DNA of 64,000 nt, taken from contig NZ_OY781472.1 in NCBI RefSeq assembly GCF_963677035.1, positions 1,364,001 to 1,428,000 on the forward strand. Direction: 5' to 3'. Within the stretch, counting starts at the first letter, position 1. The number at the start of each line of letters is the position of its first letter. The notes beneath the pieces are model-generated. The model ran no database searches and had not been told where the DNA came from. It saw nothing but the letters and a program-made list of their open reading frames with translations. The translations under genes and the position numbers were made by a program. Source of the DNA: an uncultured Hyphomonas sp. (GTDB lineage Bacteria; Pseudomonadota; Alphaproteobacteria; Caulobacterales; Hyphomonadaceae). This document shows, piece by piece, positions 9,095-18,369 of this stretch.

Positions 9095-9475
9095 GTGACG
9101 GCAGATACCGAAAAGACTTTGATTGAGGTCGTCCGCCTGCGCGTGCGGCCTCAATTCATTTTTGTCCGCGGCGGCCGGGCCGAACGGCGGAAATCCCTCG
9201 TTATTCAGGCGCGTAAGCGGAAAGTCCAGCGGACAGGGGAGGCGGCAGACCCCCACGTCGGCGCAGGCTTCACGGCGACCAAGAAGATCGGGAATGCCGT
9301 GATCCGGAACCGGGCAAAACGGCGTCTGCGCGAGGCTGCACGCCAGCTGTTGCCGCGTCTTGGCCAGCCCGGCTGGGACTATGTGTTCATCGCGCGTCAG
9401 GATACCGCTGATATTGGCTGGCCGCGTTTGCTTGACGATATGGAAAGCGCACTGATAAGCCTCGCCGCTGATTAA
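9095..9475 (+). CDS. rnpA: Ribonuclease P protein component
   Basis: A 126-aa basic protein, the protein subunit of RNase P that assists the RNA subunit in 5' maturation of tRNAs. The family's RNR-type motif is clear: ATKKIGNAVIRNRAKRRLRE (about residues 66-85). The C-terminal half (DYVFIARQDTADIGWPRLL) is typical. The N-terminal extension before RVRPQFIFVRGG is longer than in enteric RnpA but common in alphaproteobacteria. It lies 36 nt after rpmH and 51 nt before yidC. The small yidD gene often found between rnpA and yidC is absent. Confidence 0.96.
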   Translation: MTADTEKTLIEVVRLRVRPQFIFVRGGRAERRKSLVIQARKRKVQRTGEAADPHVGAGFTATKKIGNAVIRNRAKRRLREAARQLLPRLGQPGWDYVFIARQDTADIGWPRLLDDMESALISLAAD

Positions 9476-9526
9476 ACCCCTCCGCCCGTCCGGGCGATCC
9501 TGCCTAAAGTTTCCGGGACCCCCGAG

Positions 9527-11350
9527 ATGGAAAAACAAGACCAGCGCAATTTTCTGCTCGCAATGGTGCTGATGATCGCGCTCGTGCTGGGCTATCAGAA
9601 ATTCTTCGTTGAGCCGGCACAGAAGAAGTACGACGCGCTACAAGCCGCAGTCGAAGCGGACAGCCAGAAAGAAGCGCCGGGGACAACCGGCGTTGCCGCC
9701 ATTGACCAGCTGATGCCGGTCAAGGACGCGCTCGCTGAATCGCCACGTATCGATTTCGAAGGCGACTCTGTGGATGGCTCGATCCGTCTGGCCGGGGCCC
9801 GCATCGACGATCTCAGTCTGCGCAAACTCTATCTGACGGTCGAGAAGAAGCAGGAAGTCCGCCTGTTCCGGCCGGAGGACAGCGAATTCGGCTATTTCGC
9901 GACTTATTACTGGGCCGCTGGCGATACGCTGGTGGCCGGGCGTAATTCGCCCTGGACCATTGTGTCCGGCGACAAGCTGACTCCTTCTTCCCCGATCACG
10001 ATGAAGCTCGAAGGTGAAGGCGTCACCATCGAGCGGACCATCGCACTCGACGAGCACTACATGTTCACCTTCACCGACAAGGTGACGAACACGTCGGATG
10101 TGCCGCGCAGCTTCCGCGCCGTCGGTTCGATTGAGCGCTATGGCGATTTCAAGGGCTTCCTTGAGGCGACGGACCCTGGCTCGTCCAGCGCGACGTCGGC
10201 GCATATGGGCCTGATGGGCGAGACGGATGGCGAGCTCCGCCTCAAGAAGTTCAAACAGCTCTACAAGATGAAGCCGATCAAGGGTGAGACCGCCGATGGC
10301 GAGTTCCCCTCGAGCTCCGGCGGCTGGTGGGGCATTTCGGACAAGTACTTCTTTGGCGGGCTGGTCCCCCAGCAGGACAAGACCTTCTTTGCCCTCGTCA
10401 ACAAGCGGAAGCTTGCCACCGGAAAAGATCTGGAGCTCCGCACAGAGTCGGCCCCGATGGACGTTGCGCCCGGTGCTTCGGTGACCATGGAGAACCGCAT
10501 CTTCGCAGGCGCCAAACGCTTCAAGGTGCTGAAGGCTTATCAGAAGAATCTCGGGATCCCGCATTTCGAAGATACCATCGACTGGGGCATGTTCTTCTTC
10601 CTGACCAAGCCCTTCTTTTATGTGCTGCAATGGCTGTCGGGCATTGTGGGCTCGTTCGGCTGGGCGATCCTGGCCTTCACGGTGATGGTGAAGCTGCCGC
10701 TCGTGCCGCTCTACAACCAGAGCTACAAGTCGATGGCCAAGATGAAGAAGCTGCAGGAGCCGACCGCGGAGATCCGTGAGCGCTTCAAGGCGGACCCGCA
10801 GCGCCAGCAGCAAGAGATCATGAAGCTCTACAAGCAGGAGGGCGCAAACCCCTTGGGCGGCTGTCTGCCGATTCTTGTGACCATCCCGATCTTCTTTGCG
10901 CTGTTCAAGACGCTTTATACGACAATCGAGATGCGCCACGCGCCATTCCTGTTCCTGAAGGACCTCTCGGCGCCGGACCCGACGGCGATCGGCAATCTGT
11001 TCGGTCTGATCCCGTGGTGGTCCGCGGCTGACCTTAAAACCCTTCCCTTTATCGGCATTGTTGTTGGCGTGGGGATCCTGCCGATCCTCTACGGGGCGAC
11101 CATGGCGGCGCTCCAGACCCTGTCGCCGCCACCACCGGACCCGATGCAACGCCGCATGATCCAGTTCATGCCGCTGATCTTCCTGTTTGTGTTCGGAGGA
11201 TTCCCGGCTGGCCTGGTCATGTACTATATCTGGTCGAACACGCTGTCCTTCATCCAGCAATACTTCATCATGCGCCGGAACGGTGTCGATACCGAGATCG
11301 GCAAGTTCGTGAAGAAGATTTTCACGGGCGGTAAGGAACCAGCCAGCTGA
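9527..11350 (+). CDS. yidC: Membrane protein insertase YidC
   Basis: A 607-aa Oxa1/YidC insertase that places and folds inner-membrane proteins, alone or with SecYEG. It has an N-terminal membrane anchor (FLLAMVLMIALVLGYQKFF), a large periplasmic domain up to about residue 350, then the conserved five-helix core. The core includes WAILAFTVMVKLPLVPLYNQ, the cytoplasmic loop with PTAEIRERF, NPLGGCLPILVTIPIFFALF and the last helices ending around FIQQYFIMRR. Length and order match Gram-negative YidC. engB begins 4 nt after its stop. Confidence 0.97.
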   Translation: MEKQDQRNFLLAMVLMIALVLGYQKFFVEPAQKKYDALQAAVEADSQKEAPGTTGVAAIDQLMPVKDALAESPRIDFEGDSVDGSIRLAGARIDDLSLRKLYLTVEKKQEVRLFRPEDSEFGYFATYYWAAGDTLVAGRNSPWTIVSGDKLTPSSPITMKLEGEGVTIERTIALDEHYMFTFTDKVTNTSDVPRSFRAVGSIERYGDFKGFLEATDPGSSSATSAHMGLMGETDGELRLKKFKQLYKMKPIKGETADGEFPSSSGGWWGISDKYFFGGLVPQQDKTFFALVNKRKLATGKDLELRTESAPMDVAPGASVTMENRIFAGAKRFKVLKAYQKNLGIPHFEDTIDWGMFFFLTKPFFYVLQWLSGIVGSFGWAILAFTVMVKLPLVPLYNQSYKSMAKMKKLQEPTAEIRERFKADPQRQQQEIMKLYKQEGANPLGGCLPILVTIPIFFALFKTLYTTIEMRHAPFLFLKDLSAPDPTAIGNLFGLIPWWSAADLKTLPFIGIVVGVGILPILYGATMAALQTLSPPPPDPMQRRMIQFMPLIFLFVFGGFPAGLVMYYIWSNTLSFIQQYFIMRRNGVDTEIGKFVKKIFTGGKEPAS

Positions 11351-11354
11351 TCCG

Positions 11355-11996
11355 ATGACAGAGGAAAAAAGCCCCGGCGATGACGCCCTGGAAGCAGGCC
11401 GCCTCCTGTTTGCAGGTGAGGCGACCTTCGTCATGGGCGTGGTGAACCTGAAACAGCTGCCGACGGCCGACCGGACCGAAGTCTGCTTTGCCGGCCGGTC
11501 AAATGTCGGTAAGTCCAGCCTGATCAACGCATTGACGAACCGGGCGAAACTGGCGCGGTCCTCGGCAGAACCTGGCCGGACGCGGGAGCTCAACTATTTC
11601 GATATCGGCGAGGGCCAGCTCTATCTCGTCGACCTGCCGGGATTTGGCTATGCCAAAGTGTCCCGGTCTCAGACCGAGGCGTGGACGCGCCTGACAAAGT
11701 CCTACCTGCGCGGGCGTCCGTCTCTGCGCCGGGTCTTCCTGCTCGTCGATGGCCGCCGCGGCCTGATGGATACGGATGAGGACGTGATGAACATGATGGA
11801 CAAGTCCGCCGTCACGTATCAGCTCGTCCTGACCAAGGTGGACAAGGTGGCGAAGGGCGAAATCGAGACGCTGGCCGCAGAGATTGAAGCCAAGCTCAAG
11901 AAACGCGGCGCAGCCCATCCCGTGGTGCTCATGACTTCCTCCGAGAAGGGGTGGGGCATCCCCGAGCTTCGCGCCGAGATCGCCAGCCTGATCTAG
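11355..11996 (+). CDS. engB: Ribosome biogenesis GTP-binding protein EngB/YihA
   Basis: A 213-aa circular-order TRAFAC GTPase needed for 50S subunit assembly. The G1 motif is GRSNVGKSS, G3 is DLPGFGYA and G4 is TKVDK (LVLTKVDKVAKGE); the TSSEKGWG stretch is G5. It starts 4 nt after yidC, so it belongs to the same transcript. Its TAG stop shares the CTAG tetramer at 11993-11996 with the stop codon of the convergent acylase gene, leaving no room for a terminator between them. Confidence 0.97.
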   Translation: MTEEKSPGDDALEAGRLLFAGEATFVMGVVNLKQLPTADRTEVCFAGRSNVGKSSLINALTNRAKLARSSAEPGRTRELNYFDIGEGQLYLVDLPGFGYAKVSRSQTEAWTRLTKSYLRGRPSLRRVFLLVDGRRGLMDTDEDVMNMMDKSAVTYQLVLTKVDKVAKGEIETLAAEIEAKLKKRGAAHPVVLMTSSEKGWGIPELRAEIASLI

Positions 11997-14155
11997 TCCG
12001 CTTCCTCACCCGGATGATAGCGCCGTGTTGCGCTTTCGGCGATCTCCAGCCAGTCCAGATGAGCCTTGCGCCAGTTTTCCGTCGCGAACAGTTCGGCCTG
12101 GTCGGCATAATGGGGGGAATTCGGATCCAGCGTGGCTGATCCGAAGGGATGGATGACCCGCGCGGTCTGGTTTCCGTCGCTGTCCCACTCCACCAGCGCA
12201 ATCCAGGTGTCTCCGGCATTCATGTGCAGTTCGCCATCCTCCCGGATGCTGGCCGGGTAGACCGCCCGCAGCGTATCCGCCCCGCCGCTGATCGGCCAGG
12301 TCTGGCCGCCCCGGGCAAGCTTGTTGACCTCACCCCATTCCGGATCGATGCGGCCATGATGGGTTTTCAGCCAGCTGACGGCATCCCGGAAGGCGGTTTC
12401 GGGGGACGGGGGCGGTTCATGCGTAAACCGTGCCGTGATCTGGCGCAGCGTGGTCAGCCCGCCAAGCGCTGCGTGGCGGGACTGCATATCCATGTCGAAA
12501 TCCCATTCCGCGAGGAAGGCGGCGGCTTCGGCCATGTCCGGATCATCGCTCCAGTCGTGCGCAAGGACGGCGGCCACCACCTGCCGCGCCTCGGATCCTT
12601 CGGCATAGGCCGTGTCGAACTTGATGGACAGCAGGCGGTCCCGGTCCATTGTTCCGGTGCCATCGGCCAGTTCCATGATGCGCAGGGAGCGGTTTGTCTG
12701 GTTGGTCTGCAGGCCCATGCTCTGCGGGAAATCGTCCGGAGACAGATTGTCCGGCCCGTCCGTTGCGCTGTAGGGCGTGTTGTTGGCGTTGAAGACAAAG
12801 CCGGAGGCAGGATTGATCAGTTTCGGCACGTCGGACCAGTCGCGATAGCCGTCCCAGATCAGGTCCGACCGGTCGCCCGGCAGATCGCCGCTCCAGTCCC
12901 AGGCATCGTCGCGGTCGGGATATTGCGCATTGTGGATAAAGCCGACATTCCCGTCCTTGTCGGCAAAGATGTAATTGATGGAGGGCAGGGCGTTCAGCGA
13001 CATTGCGCTCAGGAAACTGTCCAGGCCGGTGGATTTGTTGAGGCGGTAATACTGTTCCAGCTGCCGGATTTCGCCCATGCCGGCATAGCGGATGGCGTAG
13101 GTGCCGGTAGGCCCTTCAATGACCGGACCGTGGGCAGAGCGCAGGACAGGGCGTTTCACCTTCAGGGCAAAAGGCCCCCACAGTTTCACGTGCAGGACCG
13201 CCGTCGATTTCTCGAAGTCCTGCCATGTACCATCCAGCAGGTACTGGTTCTTGTTGTCCGGATTGCGGGTCAGGACGTACGTGTCTGACAGATCCTGTGC
13301 GCTGACCGTGTTGGCCCAGCCGATATCGCGGTTGAAGCCGTGCAGGATGACCGGTGTGCCGGGGAAGATGCCGCCCGTCACATCCAGCCCTTCATCCGAC
13401 GCAATCTGCGCCTCATACCAGGCAACCGGGCCGGTCAGCGGCTGGTGGGAATTGATGATCAGGCGCGTGACACCATCGCCGCTGCGGGCGGGGGAGACGG
13501 CGAACGCGTTTGATCCGCGTTCAGACAGGGGCTTGGGCGCCATCAGGAAGGCTTTGTCATCTCCCTGCGGGGCGATTGCGATGGCTTGCGTGTAATCGTC
13601 CGAGAACAGGCCGGTCAGCGTTTCGTCGAGGCCATAGAAGAAGGGCGTCTTGAACAGGAAACCTGCGACGATGTCCTGAGGCGTGAAGGGGGCCAGTCCT
13701 GCCCATGTTTCGTCCGGATGTTCTGAGGCATAGAGGTTCAGTCCGGCAGAGTAGGCCTCTGCCAGTGCTTTCACATCATCCGGCACATCGCTGTCATATC
13801 GGGCGTCGATCGTTTCCCAGACGCCCAGAACGGAGACGAGGTAATCGGCGGGTGCCGCGTCCTTTCCCCGATAGCGTGCGAGGTGTCCGCGCGTGACGGC
13901 GACGACTTCCTGTATGGTTTCGAAATCATCTTCGGCATGGGCGTAGGCGAGCCCGAAGGACGCGTCCCGGTCCCGTTTGCCACGGATATGCGGCACGCCA
14001 TATTCGTCGCGCAGGATTTCCGCGTCATAGCCGTCAGCGGTCGCGGCCAGAACGGCCGGAGGCGGGTTTGCCGGAAGAGGGTCCCACAGAAAGAGACCGG
14101 CGCCTGCAAGAACGACCAGGACGAGCGCCCCGAAACCGGACAGAATTCTTGTCAT
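11993..14155 (-). CDS. Penicillin-acylase-family N-terminal nucleophile hydrolase
   Basis: About 720 aa, matching the acylase family that cleaves penicillins, N-acyl-homoserine lactones or other amides. The start at 14155 is chosen because it gives an immediate membrane/signal segment (ILSGFGALVLVVLAGAGLFLW); a start at 14227 would add 24 poorly supported residues. The alpha chain contains RDEYGVPHIRG and LAYAHAEDD. The self-cleavage site is RGSNAFAVSP, with the catalytic Ser at about residue 215 becoming the N-terminus of the beta chain. NQTNRSLRIMELADG and NAGDTWIALVEW fit the C-terminal part. It interrupts the otherwise co-directional engB-argB neighbourhood. The substrate (quorum signals or others) is not determined. 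Confidence 0.9.
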   Translation of the reverse strand: MTRILSGFGALVLVVLAGAGLFLWDPLPANPPPAVLAATADGYDAEILRDEYGVPHIRGKRDRDASFGLAYAHAEDDFETIQEVVAVTRGHLARYRGKDAAPADYLVSVLGVWETIDARYDSDVPDDVKALAEAYSAGLNLYASEHPDETWAGLAPFTPQDIVAGFLFKTPFFYGLDETLTGLFSDDYTQAIAIAPQGDDKAFLMAPKPLSERGSNAFAVSPARSGDGVTRLIINSHQPLTGPVAWYEAQIASDEGLDVTGGIFPGTPVILHGFNRDIGWANTVSAQDLSDTYVLTRNPDNKNQYLLDGTWQDFEKSTAVLHVKLWGPFALKVKRPVLRSAHGPVIEGPTGTYAIRYAGMGEIRQLEQYYRLNKSTGLDSFLSAMSLNALPSINYIFADKDGNVGFIHNAQYPDRDDAWDWSGDLPGDRSDLIWDGYRDWSDVPKLINPASGFVFNANNTPYSATDGPDNLSPDDFPQSMGLQTNQTNRSLRIMELADGTGTMDRDRLLSIKFDTAYAEGSEARQVVAAVLAHDWSDDPDMAEAAAFLAEWDFDMDMQSRHAALGGLTTLRQITARFTHEPPPSPETAFRDAVSWLKTHHGRIDPEWGEVNKLARGGQTWPISGGADTLRAVYPASIREDGELHMNAGDTWIALVEWDSDGNQTARVIHPFGSATLDPNSPHYADQAELFATENWRKAHLDWLEIAESATRRYHPGEEAD

Positions 14156-14275
14156 TGATTGCGTTTCCTCAACCCGTACCGGCTGCAACCTTATGAGCCT
14201 TTTCCGGCACGGCAAGCAGATTGCCACGGCGAATAGGCGTTTCGTCCTGCCGCAAAGCGCGTTAAAGGGGCCGCC

Positions 14276-15172
14276 ATGACCGATAAGTTTTCAGCTGCCC
14301 AGTTCACTGCGAAGACCCTGTCAGAGGCGCTGCCTTATATTCAGCGCTATGTCGGGCAGATCGTGGTCGTGAAATATGGCGGCCATGCCATGGTGGATGA
14401 GTCGCTGTCCGCCATGTTCGCCCGTGATGTGGTTCTGCTGAAGACATTGGGTATTCACCCGGTGATCGTGCATGGCGGCGGGCCGCAGATCGGCAAGCTG
14501 CTGGACCGGCTGGGCATCGTGTCGGAATTCAAGGGTGGCCTGCGCGTGACCGACGAAGCGACGATGGAAGTGGTGGAGATGGTCCTCTCCGGTCCGATCA
14601 ACAAATCCATCGTCCGGGCGATCAACCAGGCAGGCGGTCTGGCAGTCGGCCTGTCGGGATCCGATGGCCAGCTGCTACAGGCGACAAAGGCCACCAAGAC
14701 CGAGCGCGACCCGGACAGCCATATCGAGCAGGTGCTGGATCTCGGCTTCGTGGGAGAGCCCACAGGGGTCGATACCAGCGTGATTGAGGCGCTGCTGCAG
14801 GCCGATTCCCAGCTGATCCCGGTTGTGGCCCCGGTTGCGATGGGCCCCGATGGGCACCGCTTCAACGTCAATGCAGACACCGCCGCCGGCGCCCTTTCCG
14901 AAGCGCTGGGGGCCAGCCGCCTGTTGCTGCTGACAGACGTCGCCGGCGTGCTGGACAAGGACAAGAACCTGATGCGCGACATCAAGGTGGGGGCCATTCC
15001 GGGTCTTATCGAAGATGGCACAGCTGTGGGCGGTATGATTCCGAAGCTTGAAACCGCGGCCCATTCCGTAAATCATGGTGTTGGGGCGGCCGTTATTCTG
15101 GATGGACGTGCGCCGCACGCCCTCCTCATGGAGCTGTTTACCGAACATGGCGCTGGAACGCTCATTTCGTAA
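14276..15172 (+). CDS. argB: Acetylglutamate kinase
   Basis: A 298-aa amino-acid kinase catalysing the second step of arginine synthesis (N-acetylglutamate to its 5-phosphate). Visible motifs are the phosphate-binding [11 protein letters not shown], the substrate loop [37 protein letters not shown] and the C-terminal [11 protein letters not shown]. The N-terminal helix extension (about 25 aa before the core) is the type seen in arginine-inhibited hexameric enzymes, so feedback inhibition is likely but inferred. It overlaps the next gene by 26 nt. Confidence 0.97.
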   Translation: MTDKFSAAQFTAKTLSEALPYIQRYVGQIVVVKYGGHAMVDESLSAMFARDVVLLKTLGIHPVIVHGGGPQIGKLLDRLGIVSEFKGGLRVTDEATMEVVEMVLSGPINKSIVRAINQAGGLAVGLSGSDGQLLQATKATKTERDPDSHIEQVLDLGFVGEPTGVDTSVIEALLQADSQLIPVVAPVAMGPDGHRFNVNADTAAGALSEALGASRLLLLTDVAGVLDKDKNLMRDIKVGAIPGLIEDGTAVGGMIPKLETAAHSVNHGVGAAVILDGRAPHALLMELFTEHGAGTLIS

Positions 15173-16193
15173 CGTCCTGGTGGCCCTTGTGGCTGCCGTC
15201 TGTTTTCCCGGATTTGCCGCTTCTGCGCAGGGCGGGGGTGCGAAGGACGGTTGGACCCTCTGCAACAAGACATCCTACATCATCGATGCCGCTTTTGGCG
15301 TGCCTGAGGAAAAGGACGTCACGGTCGAGGGCTGGGTGAAACTGCGGCCCGGCGAGTGCAAAGTCGCCGTTGAGGCACCGCTGGAACCCAAATACCATTT
15401 CCTCTATGCGCGGACCTCGCTGGCCCATCGCGGCGGAGCGCGGGAATGGGGCGGCCGCACGGAATTATGTGTCGACCCGACCGGAAGCTTCACGCTGGAA
15501 AACCCGCCGGAATGTGCCCCCATGGGTCTGGAGGCCCGTGGCTTCCGGGCTGTGGAGATTTCCAGCAAGGTGCGCTGGCGGACAGACCTGACCGAGATCG
15601 AGAATTACAGCCTGGACAAGGCGCGCGCCGCCGGGCTGCAGCGGCTTCTTGAAGAAGCCGGCGTCGCCAGCGGCGCCATCGACGGCAATATCGGCCGCCG
15701 CACCCGGGTCGCGATTGGCGAATTCCTGAAACAGAACAAGTTGCCCGCAACGACGTCTGACGATGACCTCATCGATTTCCTGGAACAGGTGGCGAAGGAA
15801 CGTGGCCGCAATGTCGGCTTCACGCTTTGTAACCGTACCAAGAAACGGATCTGGAGCGCGATTGCCCGGCGCGGCGCCGAGGGCTGGGAAAGCCGCGGCT
15901 GGTGGCTGCTGGAAGCGGGTGGCTGTGCCCGCGTGATCGACCGGCCGCTGCGGAGCACCGAATATTATGTCTATGGCGAGATGGAAGACGGCTCCAAGAT
16001 CCGCACGCTGTCCAAGGCGTCAGATGCGTTTTGCGTTGGCCATGCGAAGTTCGCCATTGCCGGGCGCGACCAGTGCGAGGCATCGGCTTATCGCACGGCC
16101 CTGTTCGCCGCCACGCCGCCGCCGAACGAACGCAAACTGGTCTTCGAATTCTTCGAGCGGGACTTTGCCAAGGCCAGCGGCAATGACCGCTAA
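15147..16193 (+). CDS. Exported protein with two DUF1036 domains
   Basis: About 348 aa. The start at 15147 gives a good signal peptide ([23 protein letters not shown]) and lies inside the end of argB. Two copies of DUF1036 are seen, each beginning with the same pattern: [16 protein letters not shown] near residue 35 and [16 protein letters not shown] near residue 225, each followed by a GWxxLxxGxC motif ([12 protein letters not shown] and [13 protein letters not shown]). Between them lies a segment resembling a small peptidoglycan-binding fold ([20 protein letters not shown] followed by [11 protein letters not shown]). The function of DUF1036 is unknown; a periplasmic, wall-associated role is inferred. 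Confidence 0.8.
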   Translation: MALERSFRNVLVALVAAVCFPGFAASAQGGGAKDGWTLCNKTSYIIDAAFGVPEEKDVTVEGWVKLRPGECKVAVEAPLEPKYHFLYARTSLAHRGGAREWGGRTELCVDPTGSFTLENPPECAPMGLEARGFRAVEISSKVRWRTDLTEIENYSLDKARAAGLQRLLEEAGVASGAIDGNIGRRTRVAIGEFLKQNKLPATTSDDDLIDFLEQVAKERGRNVGFTLCNRTKKRIWSAIARRGAEGWESRGWWLLEAGGCARVIDRPLRSTEYYVYGEMEDGSKIRTLSKASDAFCVGHAKFAIAGRDQCEASAYRTALFAATPPPNERKLVFEFFERDFAKASGNDR

Positions 16194-16929
16194 GTCTGCC
16201 GGCGTCCACATCGCTCCTTTCGGGAAATTCAGTCATGTCACCGACTGGGTGTTTGATCTCGACAACACGCTTTACCCGGCCGAGTGCGATCTGTTCGCCG
16301 AGATCGACACGCGCATGACGGCGTTCGTCTCCCGGGCGCTGGCCCTGCCGCCGCAGGAAGCGCGCAGGGTGCAGAAGGACTATTACAGGACCTATGGTAC
16401 CACGCTGTCCGGCCTGATGCATGTGAACCAGATCGAACCGGCGGACTTTCTGCACTATGTGCACGACATCGACCTGTCGCCGCTGCCGGATTTGCCGGAC
16501 CTGCGCGCGGCGATCGAAGCACTTCCCGGCCGGAAGTTCGTCTATACTAATGGCTCCCGCCGCCATGCTGAGCGCGTGACGGAAAAGATGGGCCTCTCCC
16601 ACCTGTTTCACGACAGTTTCGGCATTGAGGACGCTGCCTATACGCCAAAGCCCCGGCAGGATTCCTATGACCGGTTCTGCGGCCTGCATGGCGTTGACCC
16701 GAAACAGTCCATCTTCTTTGAAGATCTCGCCCGCAACCTGTTACCAGCCAAGGAAATGGGCTTCACCACGGTGCTGGTTCATTCCGAAAAGGACTGGAGC
16801 CACGAGCCCATCGAAGCCCGCCCTGCGACGCTTGAGGACATTTTGAAGGATGACGGGCCGGATCACATCGACTATGTCACCGGCGACCTTGCGGCCTTCC
16901 TTGAAGCGGCGCGGGATACGCTGAAATAA
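16183..16929 (+). CDS. HAD-superfamily pyrimidine 5'-nucleotidase
   Basis: A 248-aa HAD phosphatase, similar in length and motifs to the SDT1/YjjG-type pyrimidine 5'-nucleotidases. Motif I is WVFDLDNTLYP with both catalytic aspartates, motif II is FVYTNGS, motif III includes the lysine in AYTPKPRQDSYDR, and motif IV is IFFEDLARNLLPAKEMG. The start at 16183 overlaps the DUF1036 stop by 11 nt, so translation is probably coupled. An HAD of this type between argB and dapD is a recurrent alphaproteobacterial arrangement. Confidence 0.9.
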   Translation: MTAKSAGVHIAPFGKFSHVTDWVFDLDNTLYPAECDLFAEIDTRMTAFVSRALALPPQEARRVQKDYYRTYGTTLSGLMHVNQIEPADFLHYVHDIDLSPLPDLPDLRAAIEALPGRKFVYTNGSRRHAERVTEKMGLSHLFHDSFGIEDAAYTPKPRQDSYDRFCGLHGVDPKQSIFFEDLARNLLPAKEMGFTTVLVHSEKDWSHEPIEARPATLEDILKDDGPDHIDYVTGDLAAFLEAARDTLK

Positions 16930-16953
16930 AACCAAAGACCTGGGGGATAACCC

Positions 16954-17781
16954 ATGACCGAAGCCCTTGCCCGTGTAATCGATTCTGCCTGGGAGGCGCG
17001 CGATACGCTCTCCACCGACACGAAAGGTGAAGTGCGCGATGTCGTGGATGCTGCCATCAGCCTGATCGACAGCGGCGAAGCCCGCGTTGCCGAAAAGGGC
17101 GCCGATGGCGAATGGGTTGTGCACCAGTGGCTGAAGAAAGCCGTGCTGCTCTCCTTCCGCCTCAATGCCAATGGCATGATCGGCGGCGTGCCAGGCGGCG
17201 GCAACTGGTGGGACAAGGTGCCATCCAAGTTTGAGGGCTGGGGTGAGACCGAGTTCAAGGAAGCCGGGTTCCGCGCCGTGCCGCCCTGCGCCGTGCGCCG
17301 CGGCGCGTTTGTGGCGCCGAATGCTGTGCTGATGCCGTCCTATGTGAATATCGGCGCCTATGTCGGCGAAGGCACGATGATCGACACCTGGGCCTCTGTG
17401 GGCTCTTGCGCGCAGGTTGGCGCGAACTGCCACATCTCGGCAGGCACCGGCATTGGCGGCGTTCTGGAGCCGCTGCAGGCCAATCCGACCATCATCGAGG
17501 ACAATTGCTTCATCGGCGCGCGCTCCGAAGTCGTCGAAGGCGTGATCGTGGGGGAGGGGTCCGTGATTGCCATGGGCGTGTTCATCACCCAGTCCACCAA
17601 GATCGTGAACCGCGCCACCGGCGAGATCAGCTATGGCAAGATCCCGCCTTACTCTGTCGTCGTGCCCGGTACGCTGCCAGACCCGAAAGGCGGCCCCAGC
17701 CTCGCCTGCGCCGTGATCGTCAAAACAGTGGACGCGCAGACGCGTTCCAAGACGGGTGTGAACGAACTGCTGCGGGCCTGA
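16954..17781 (+). CDS. dapD: 2,3,4,5-tetrahydropyridine-2,6-dicarboxylate N-succinyltransferase
   Basis: A 275-aa left-handed beta-helix acyltransferase that succinylates tetrahydrodipicolinate in the lysine/meso-diaminopimelate pathway. Hexapeptide repeats run from about residue 105 ([20 protein letters not shown]) to 215. The family markers [30 protein letters not shown] and [14 protein letters not shown] are all present, and the N-terminal helical domain is intact. It is preceded by a visible GGGGGA-type Shine-Dalgarno sequence (CTGGGGGATAACCC). Confidence 0.97.
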   Translation: MTEALARVIDSAWEARDTLSTDTKGEVRDVVDAAISLIDSGEARVAEKGADGEWVVHQWLKKAVLLSFRLNANGMIGGVPGGGNWWDKVPSKFEGWGETEFKEAGFRAVPPCAVRRGAFVAPNAVLMPSYVNIGAYVGEGTMIDTWASVGSCAQVGANCHISAGTGIGGVLEPLQANPTIIEDNCFIGARSEVVEGVIVGEGSVIAMGVFITQSTKIVNRATGEISYGKIPPYSVVVPGTLPDPKGGPSLACAVIVKTVDAQTRSKTGVNELLRA

Positions 17782-17847
17782 CAAAGGCAGGAATTTCCGG
17801 ATTTAACCCTTCAGGGTGATGAAGGCGCCGCGGTTTCCGGCGCCTAT

Positions 17848-17874
17848 GGCTCCATTGACGACAACAATGGAGCC
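17848..17874 (+). promoter_or_regulatory. Hairpin over the Shine-Dalgarno region of the lipoprotein gene
   Basis: A perfect 10-bp inverted repeat, GGCTCCATTG (17848-17857) and CAATGGAGCC (17865-17874), with a 7-nt loop, sits just 6 nt before the ATG at 17881. The only purine-rich ribosome-binding sequence (GGAG) is in its right arm. The hairpin would hide the ribosome-binding site if transcribed through. It could also serve as part of the dapD terminator, though no T-run follows. An upstream GGCGCC pair (17824-17829, 17839-17844) may form a second stem. Confidence 0.45.
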
Positions 17875-17880
17875 GTTCCA

Positions 17881-18318
17881 ATGAAACACCTGATCCTAGC
17901 GCCCGCTTTGGCAATTGCCCTTGCCGCCTGCAGCACGACTGTTGGGGCATCGGGAGAGACTGCAGACCTTGCCCCGCTTCTGGTGGCGAACCAGCCGGAC
18001 GACGGCGAAATGAGCTGTGAGCAGATCTCTGCCGAAATCGACAATATGAACCTCCTGATTGTCGAGGCCGAACAGGCATCCGCAAATGCGGAGGCATCAG
18101 GCGCGGCTGCAGGTGCAGCAACGGGTGCGGCGGTCAATGCTGCGCTCTACAGCGGTGCGCTTGGCCGGGTGCCGGGTCTGGGTTTTGCCGCCAATGCAGC
18201 CGGTGGCCTCGCACAAAATCAGGCGAAGGCGCAGGCTGAACGACAGGCAGAAAATGCCCGGCGGGCCGAGCTGCGCCGGACGGCTCTGACAGGAATCTCT
18301 GCAGGCAAAGGCTGCTGA
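17881..18318 (+). CDS. Small lipoprotein with alanine/glycine-rich hydrophobic segment
   Basis: A 145-aa predicted lipoprotein. It has a signal peptide with lipobox LAAC (IALAACS, cysteine at residue 17). The acidic middle contains DGEMSCEQISAEIDNMNLLI, followed by a long Ala/Gly-rich stretch (AAAGAATGAAVNAALYSGAL) reminiscent of glycine-zipper segments and a charged C-terminal helix ending in a cysteine. I do not recognise a named family. Envelope location is inferred. It is not obviously coupled to dapD, because a hairpin separates them, and it converges on the LuxR-hydrolase gene. Confidence 0.75.
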   Translation: MKHLILAPALAIALAACSTTVGASGETADLAPLLVANQPDDGEMSCEQISAEIDNMNLLIVEAEQASANAEASGAAAGAATGAAVNAALYSGALGRVPGLGFAANAAGGLAQNQAKAQAERQAENARRAELRRTALTGISAGKGC

Positions 18319-18330
18319 GCTGGGTGGGGG

Positions 18331-18369
18331 GACGCACTATCGGTCAGATTCTCTCCCCGATAGTGCGTC
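18331..18369. terminator. Long perfect hairpin at a convergent gene junction
   Basis: GACGCACTATCGG (18331-18343) and its exact complement (18357-18369) form a 13-bp stem with a 13-nt loop between two converging genes. The right arm and loop lie within the last codons of the LuxR-hydrolase gene. There is no T-run on either side, so it may be a bidirectional transcription barrier or RNA 3'-end stabiliser rather than a classical intrinsic terminator. Confidence 0.5.

Noticed and set aside
9638..11593. Long open frame of 651 codons antisense to yidC
   Set aside because: It is the shadow of the high-GC yidC gene on the other strand, with composition (Arg/His/Gln-rich) of a mirror frame and no recognisable domain.
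12149..13288. 379-codon frame antisense to the penicillin acylase
   Set aside because: The acylase has all family motifs on the opposite strand; the antisense product has none.
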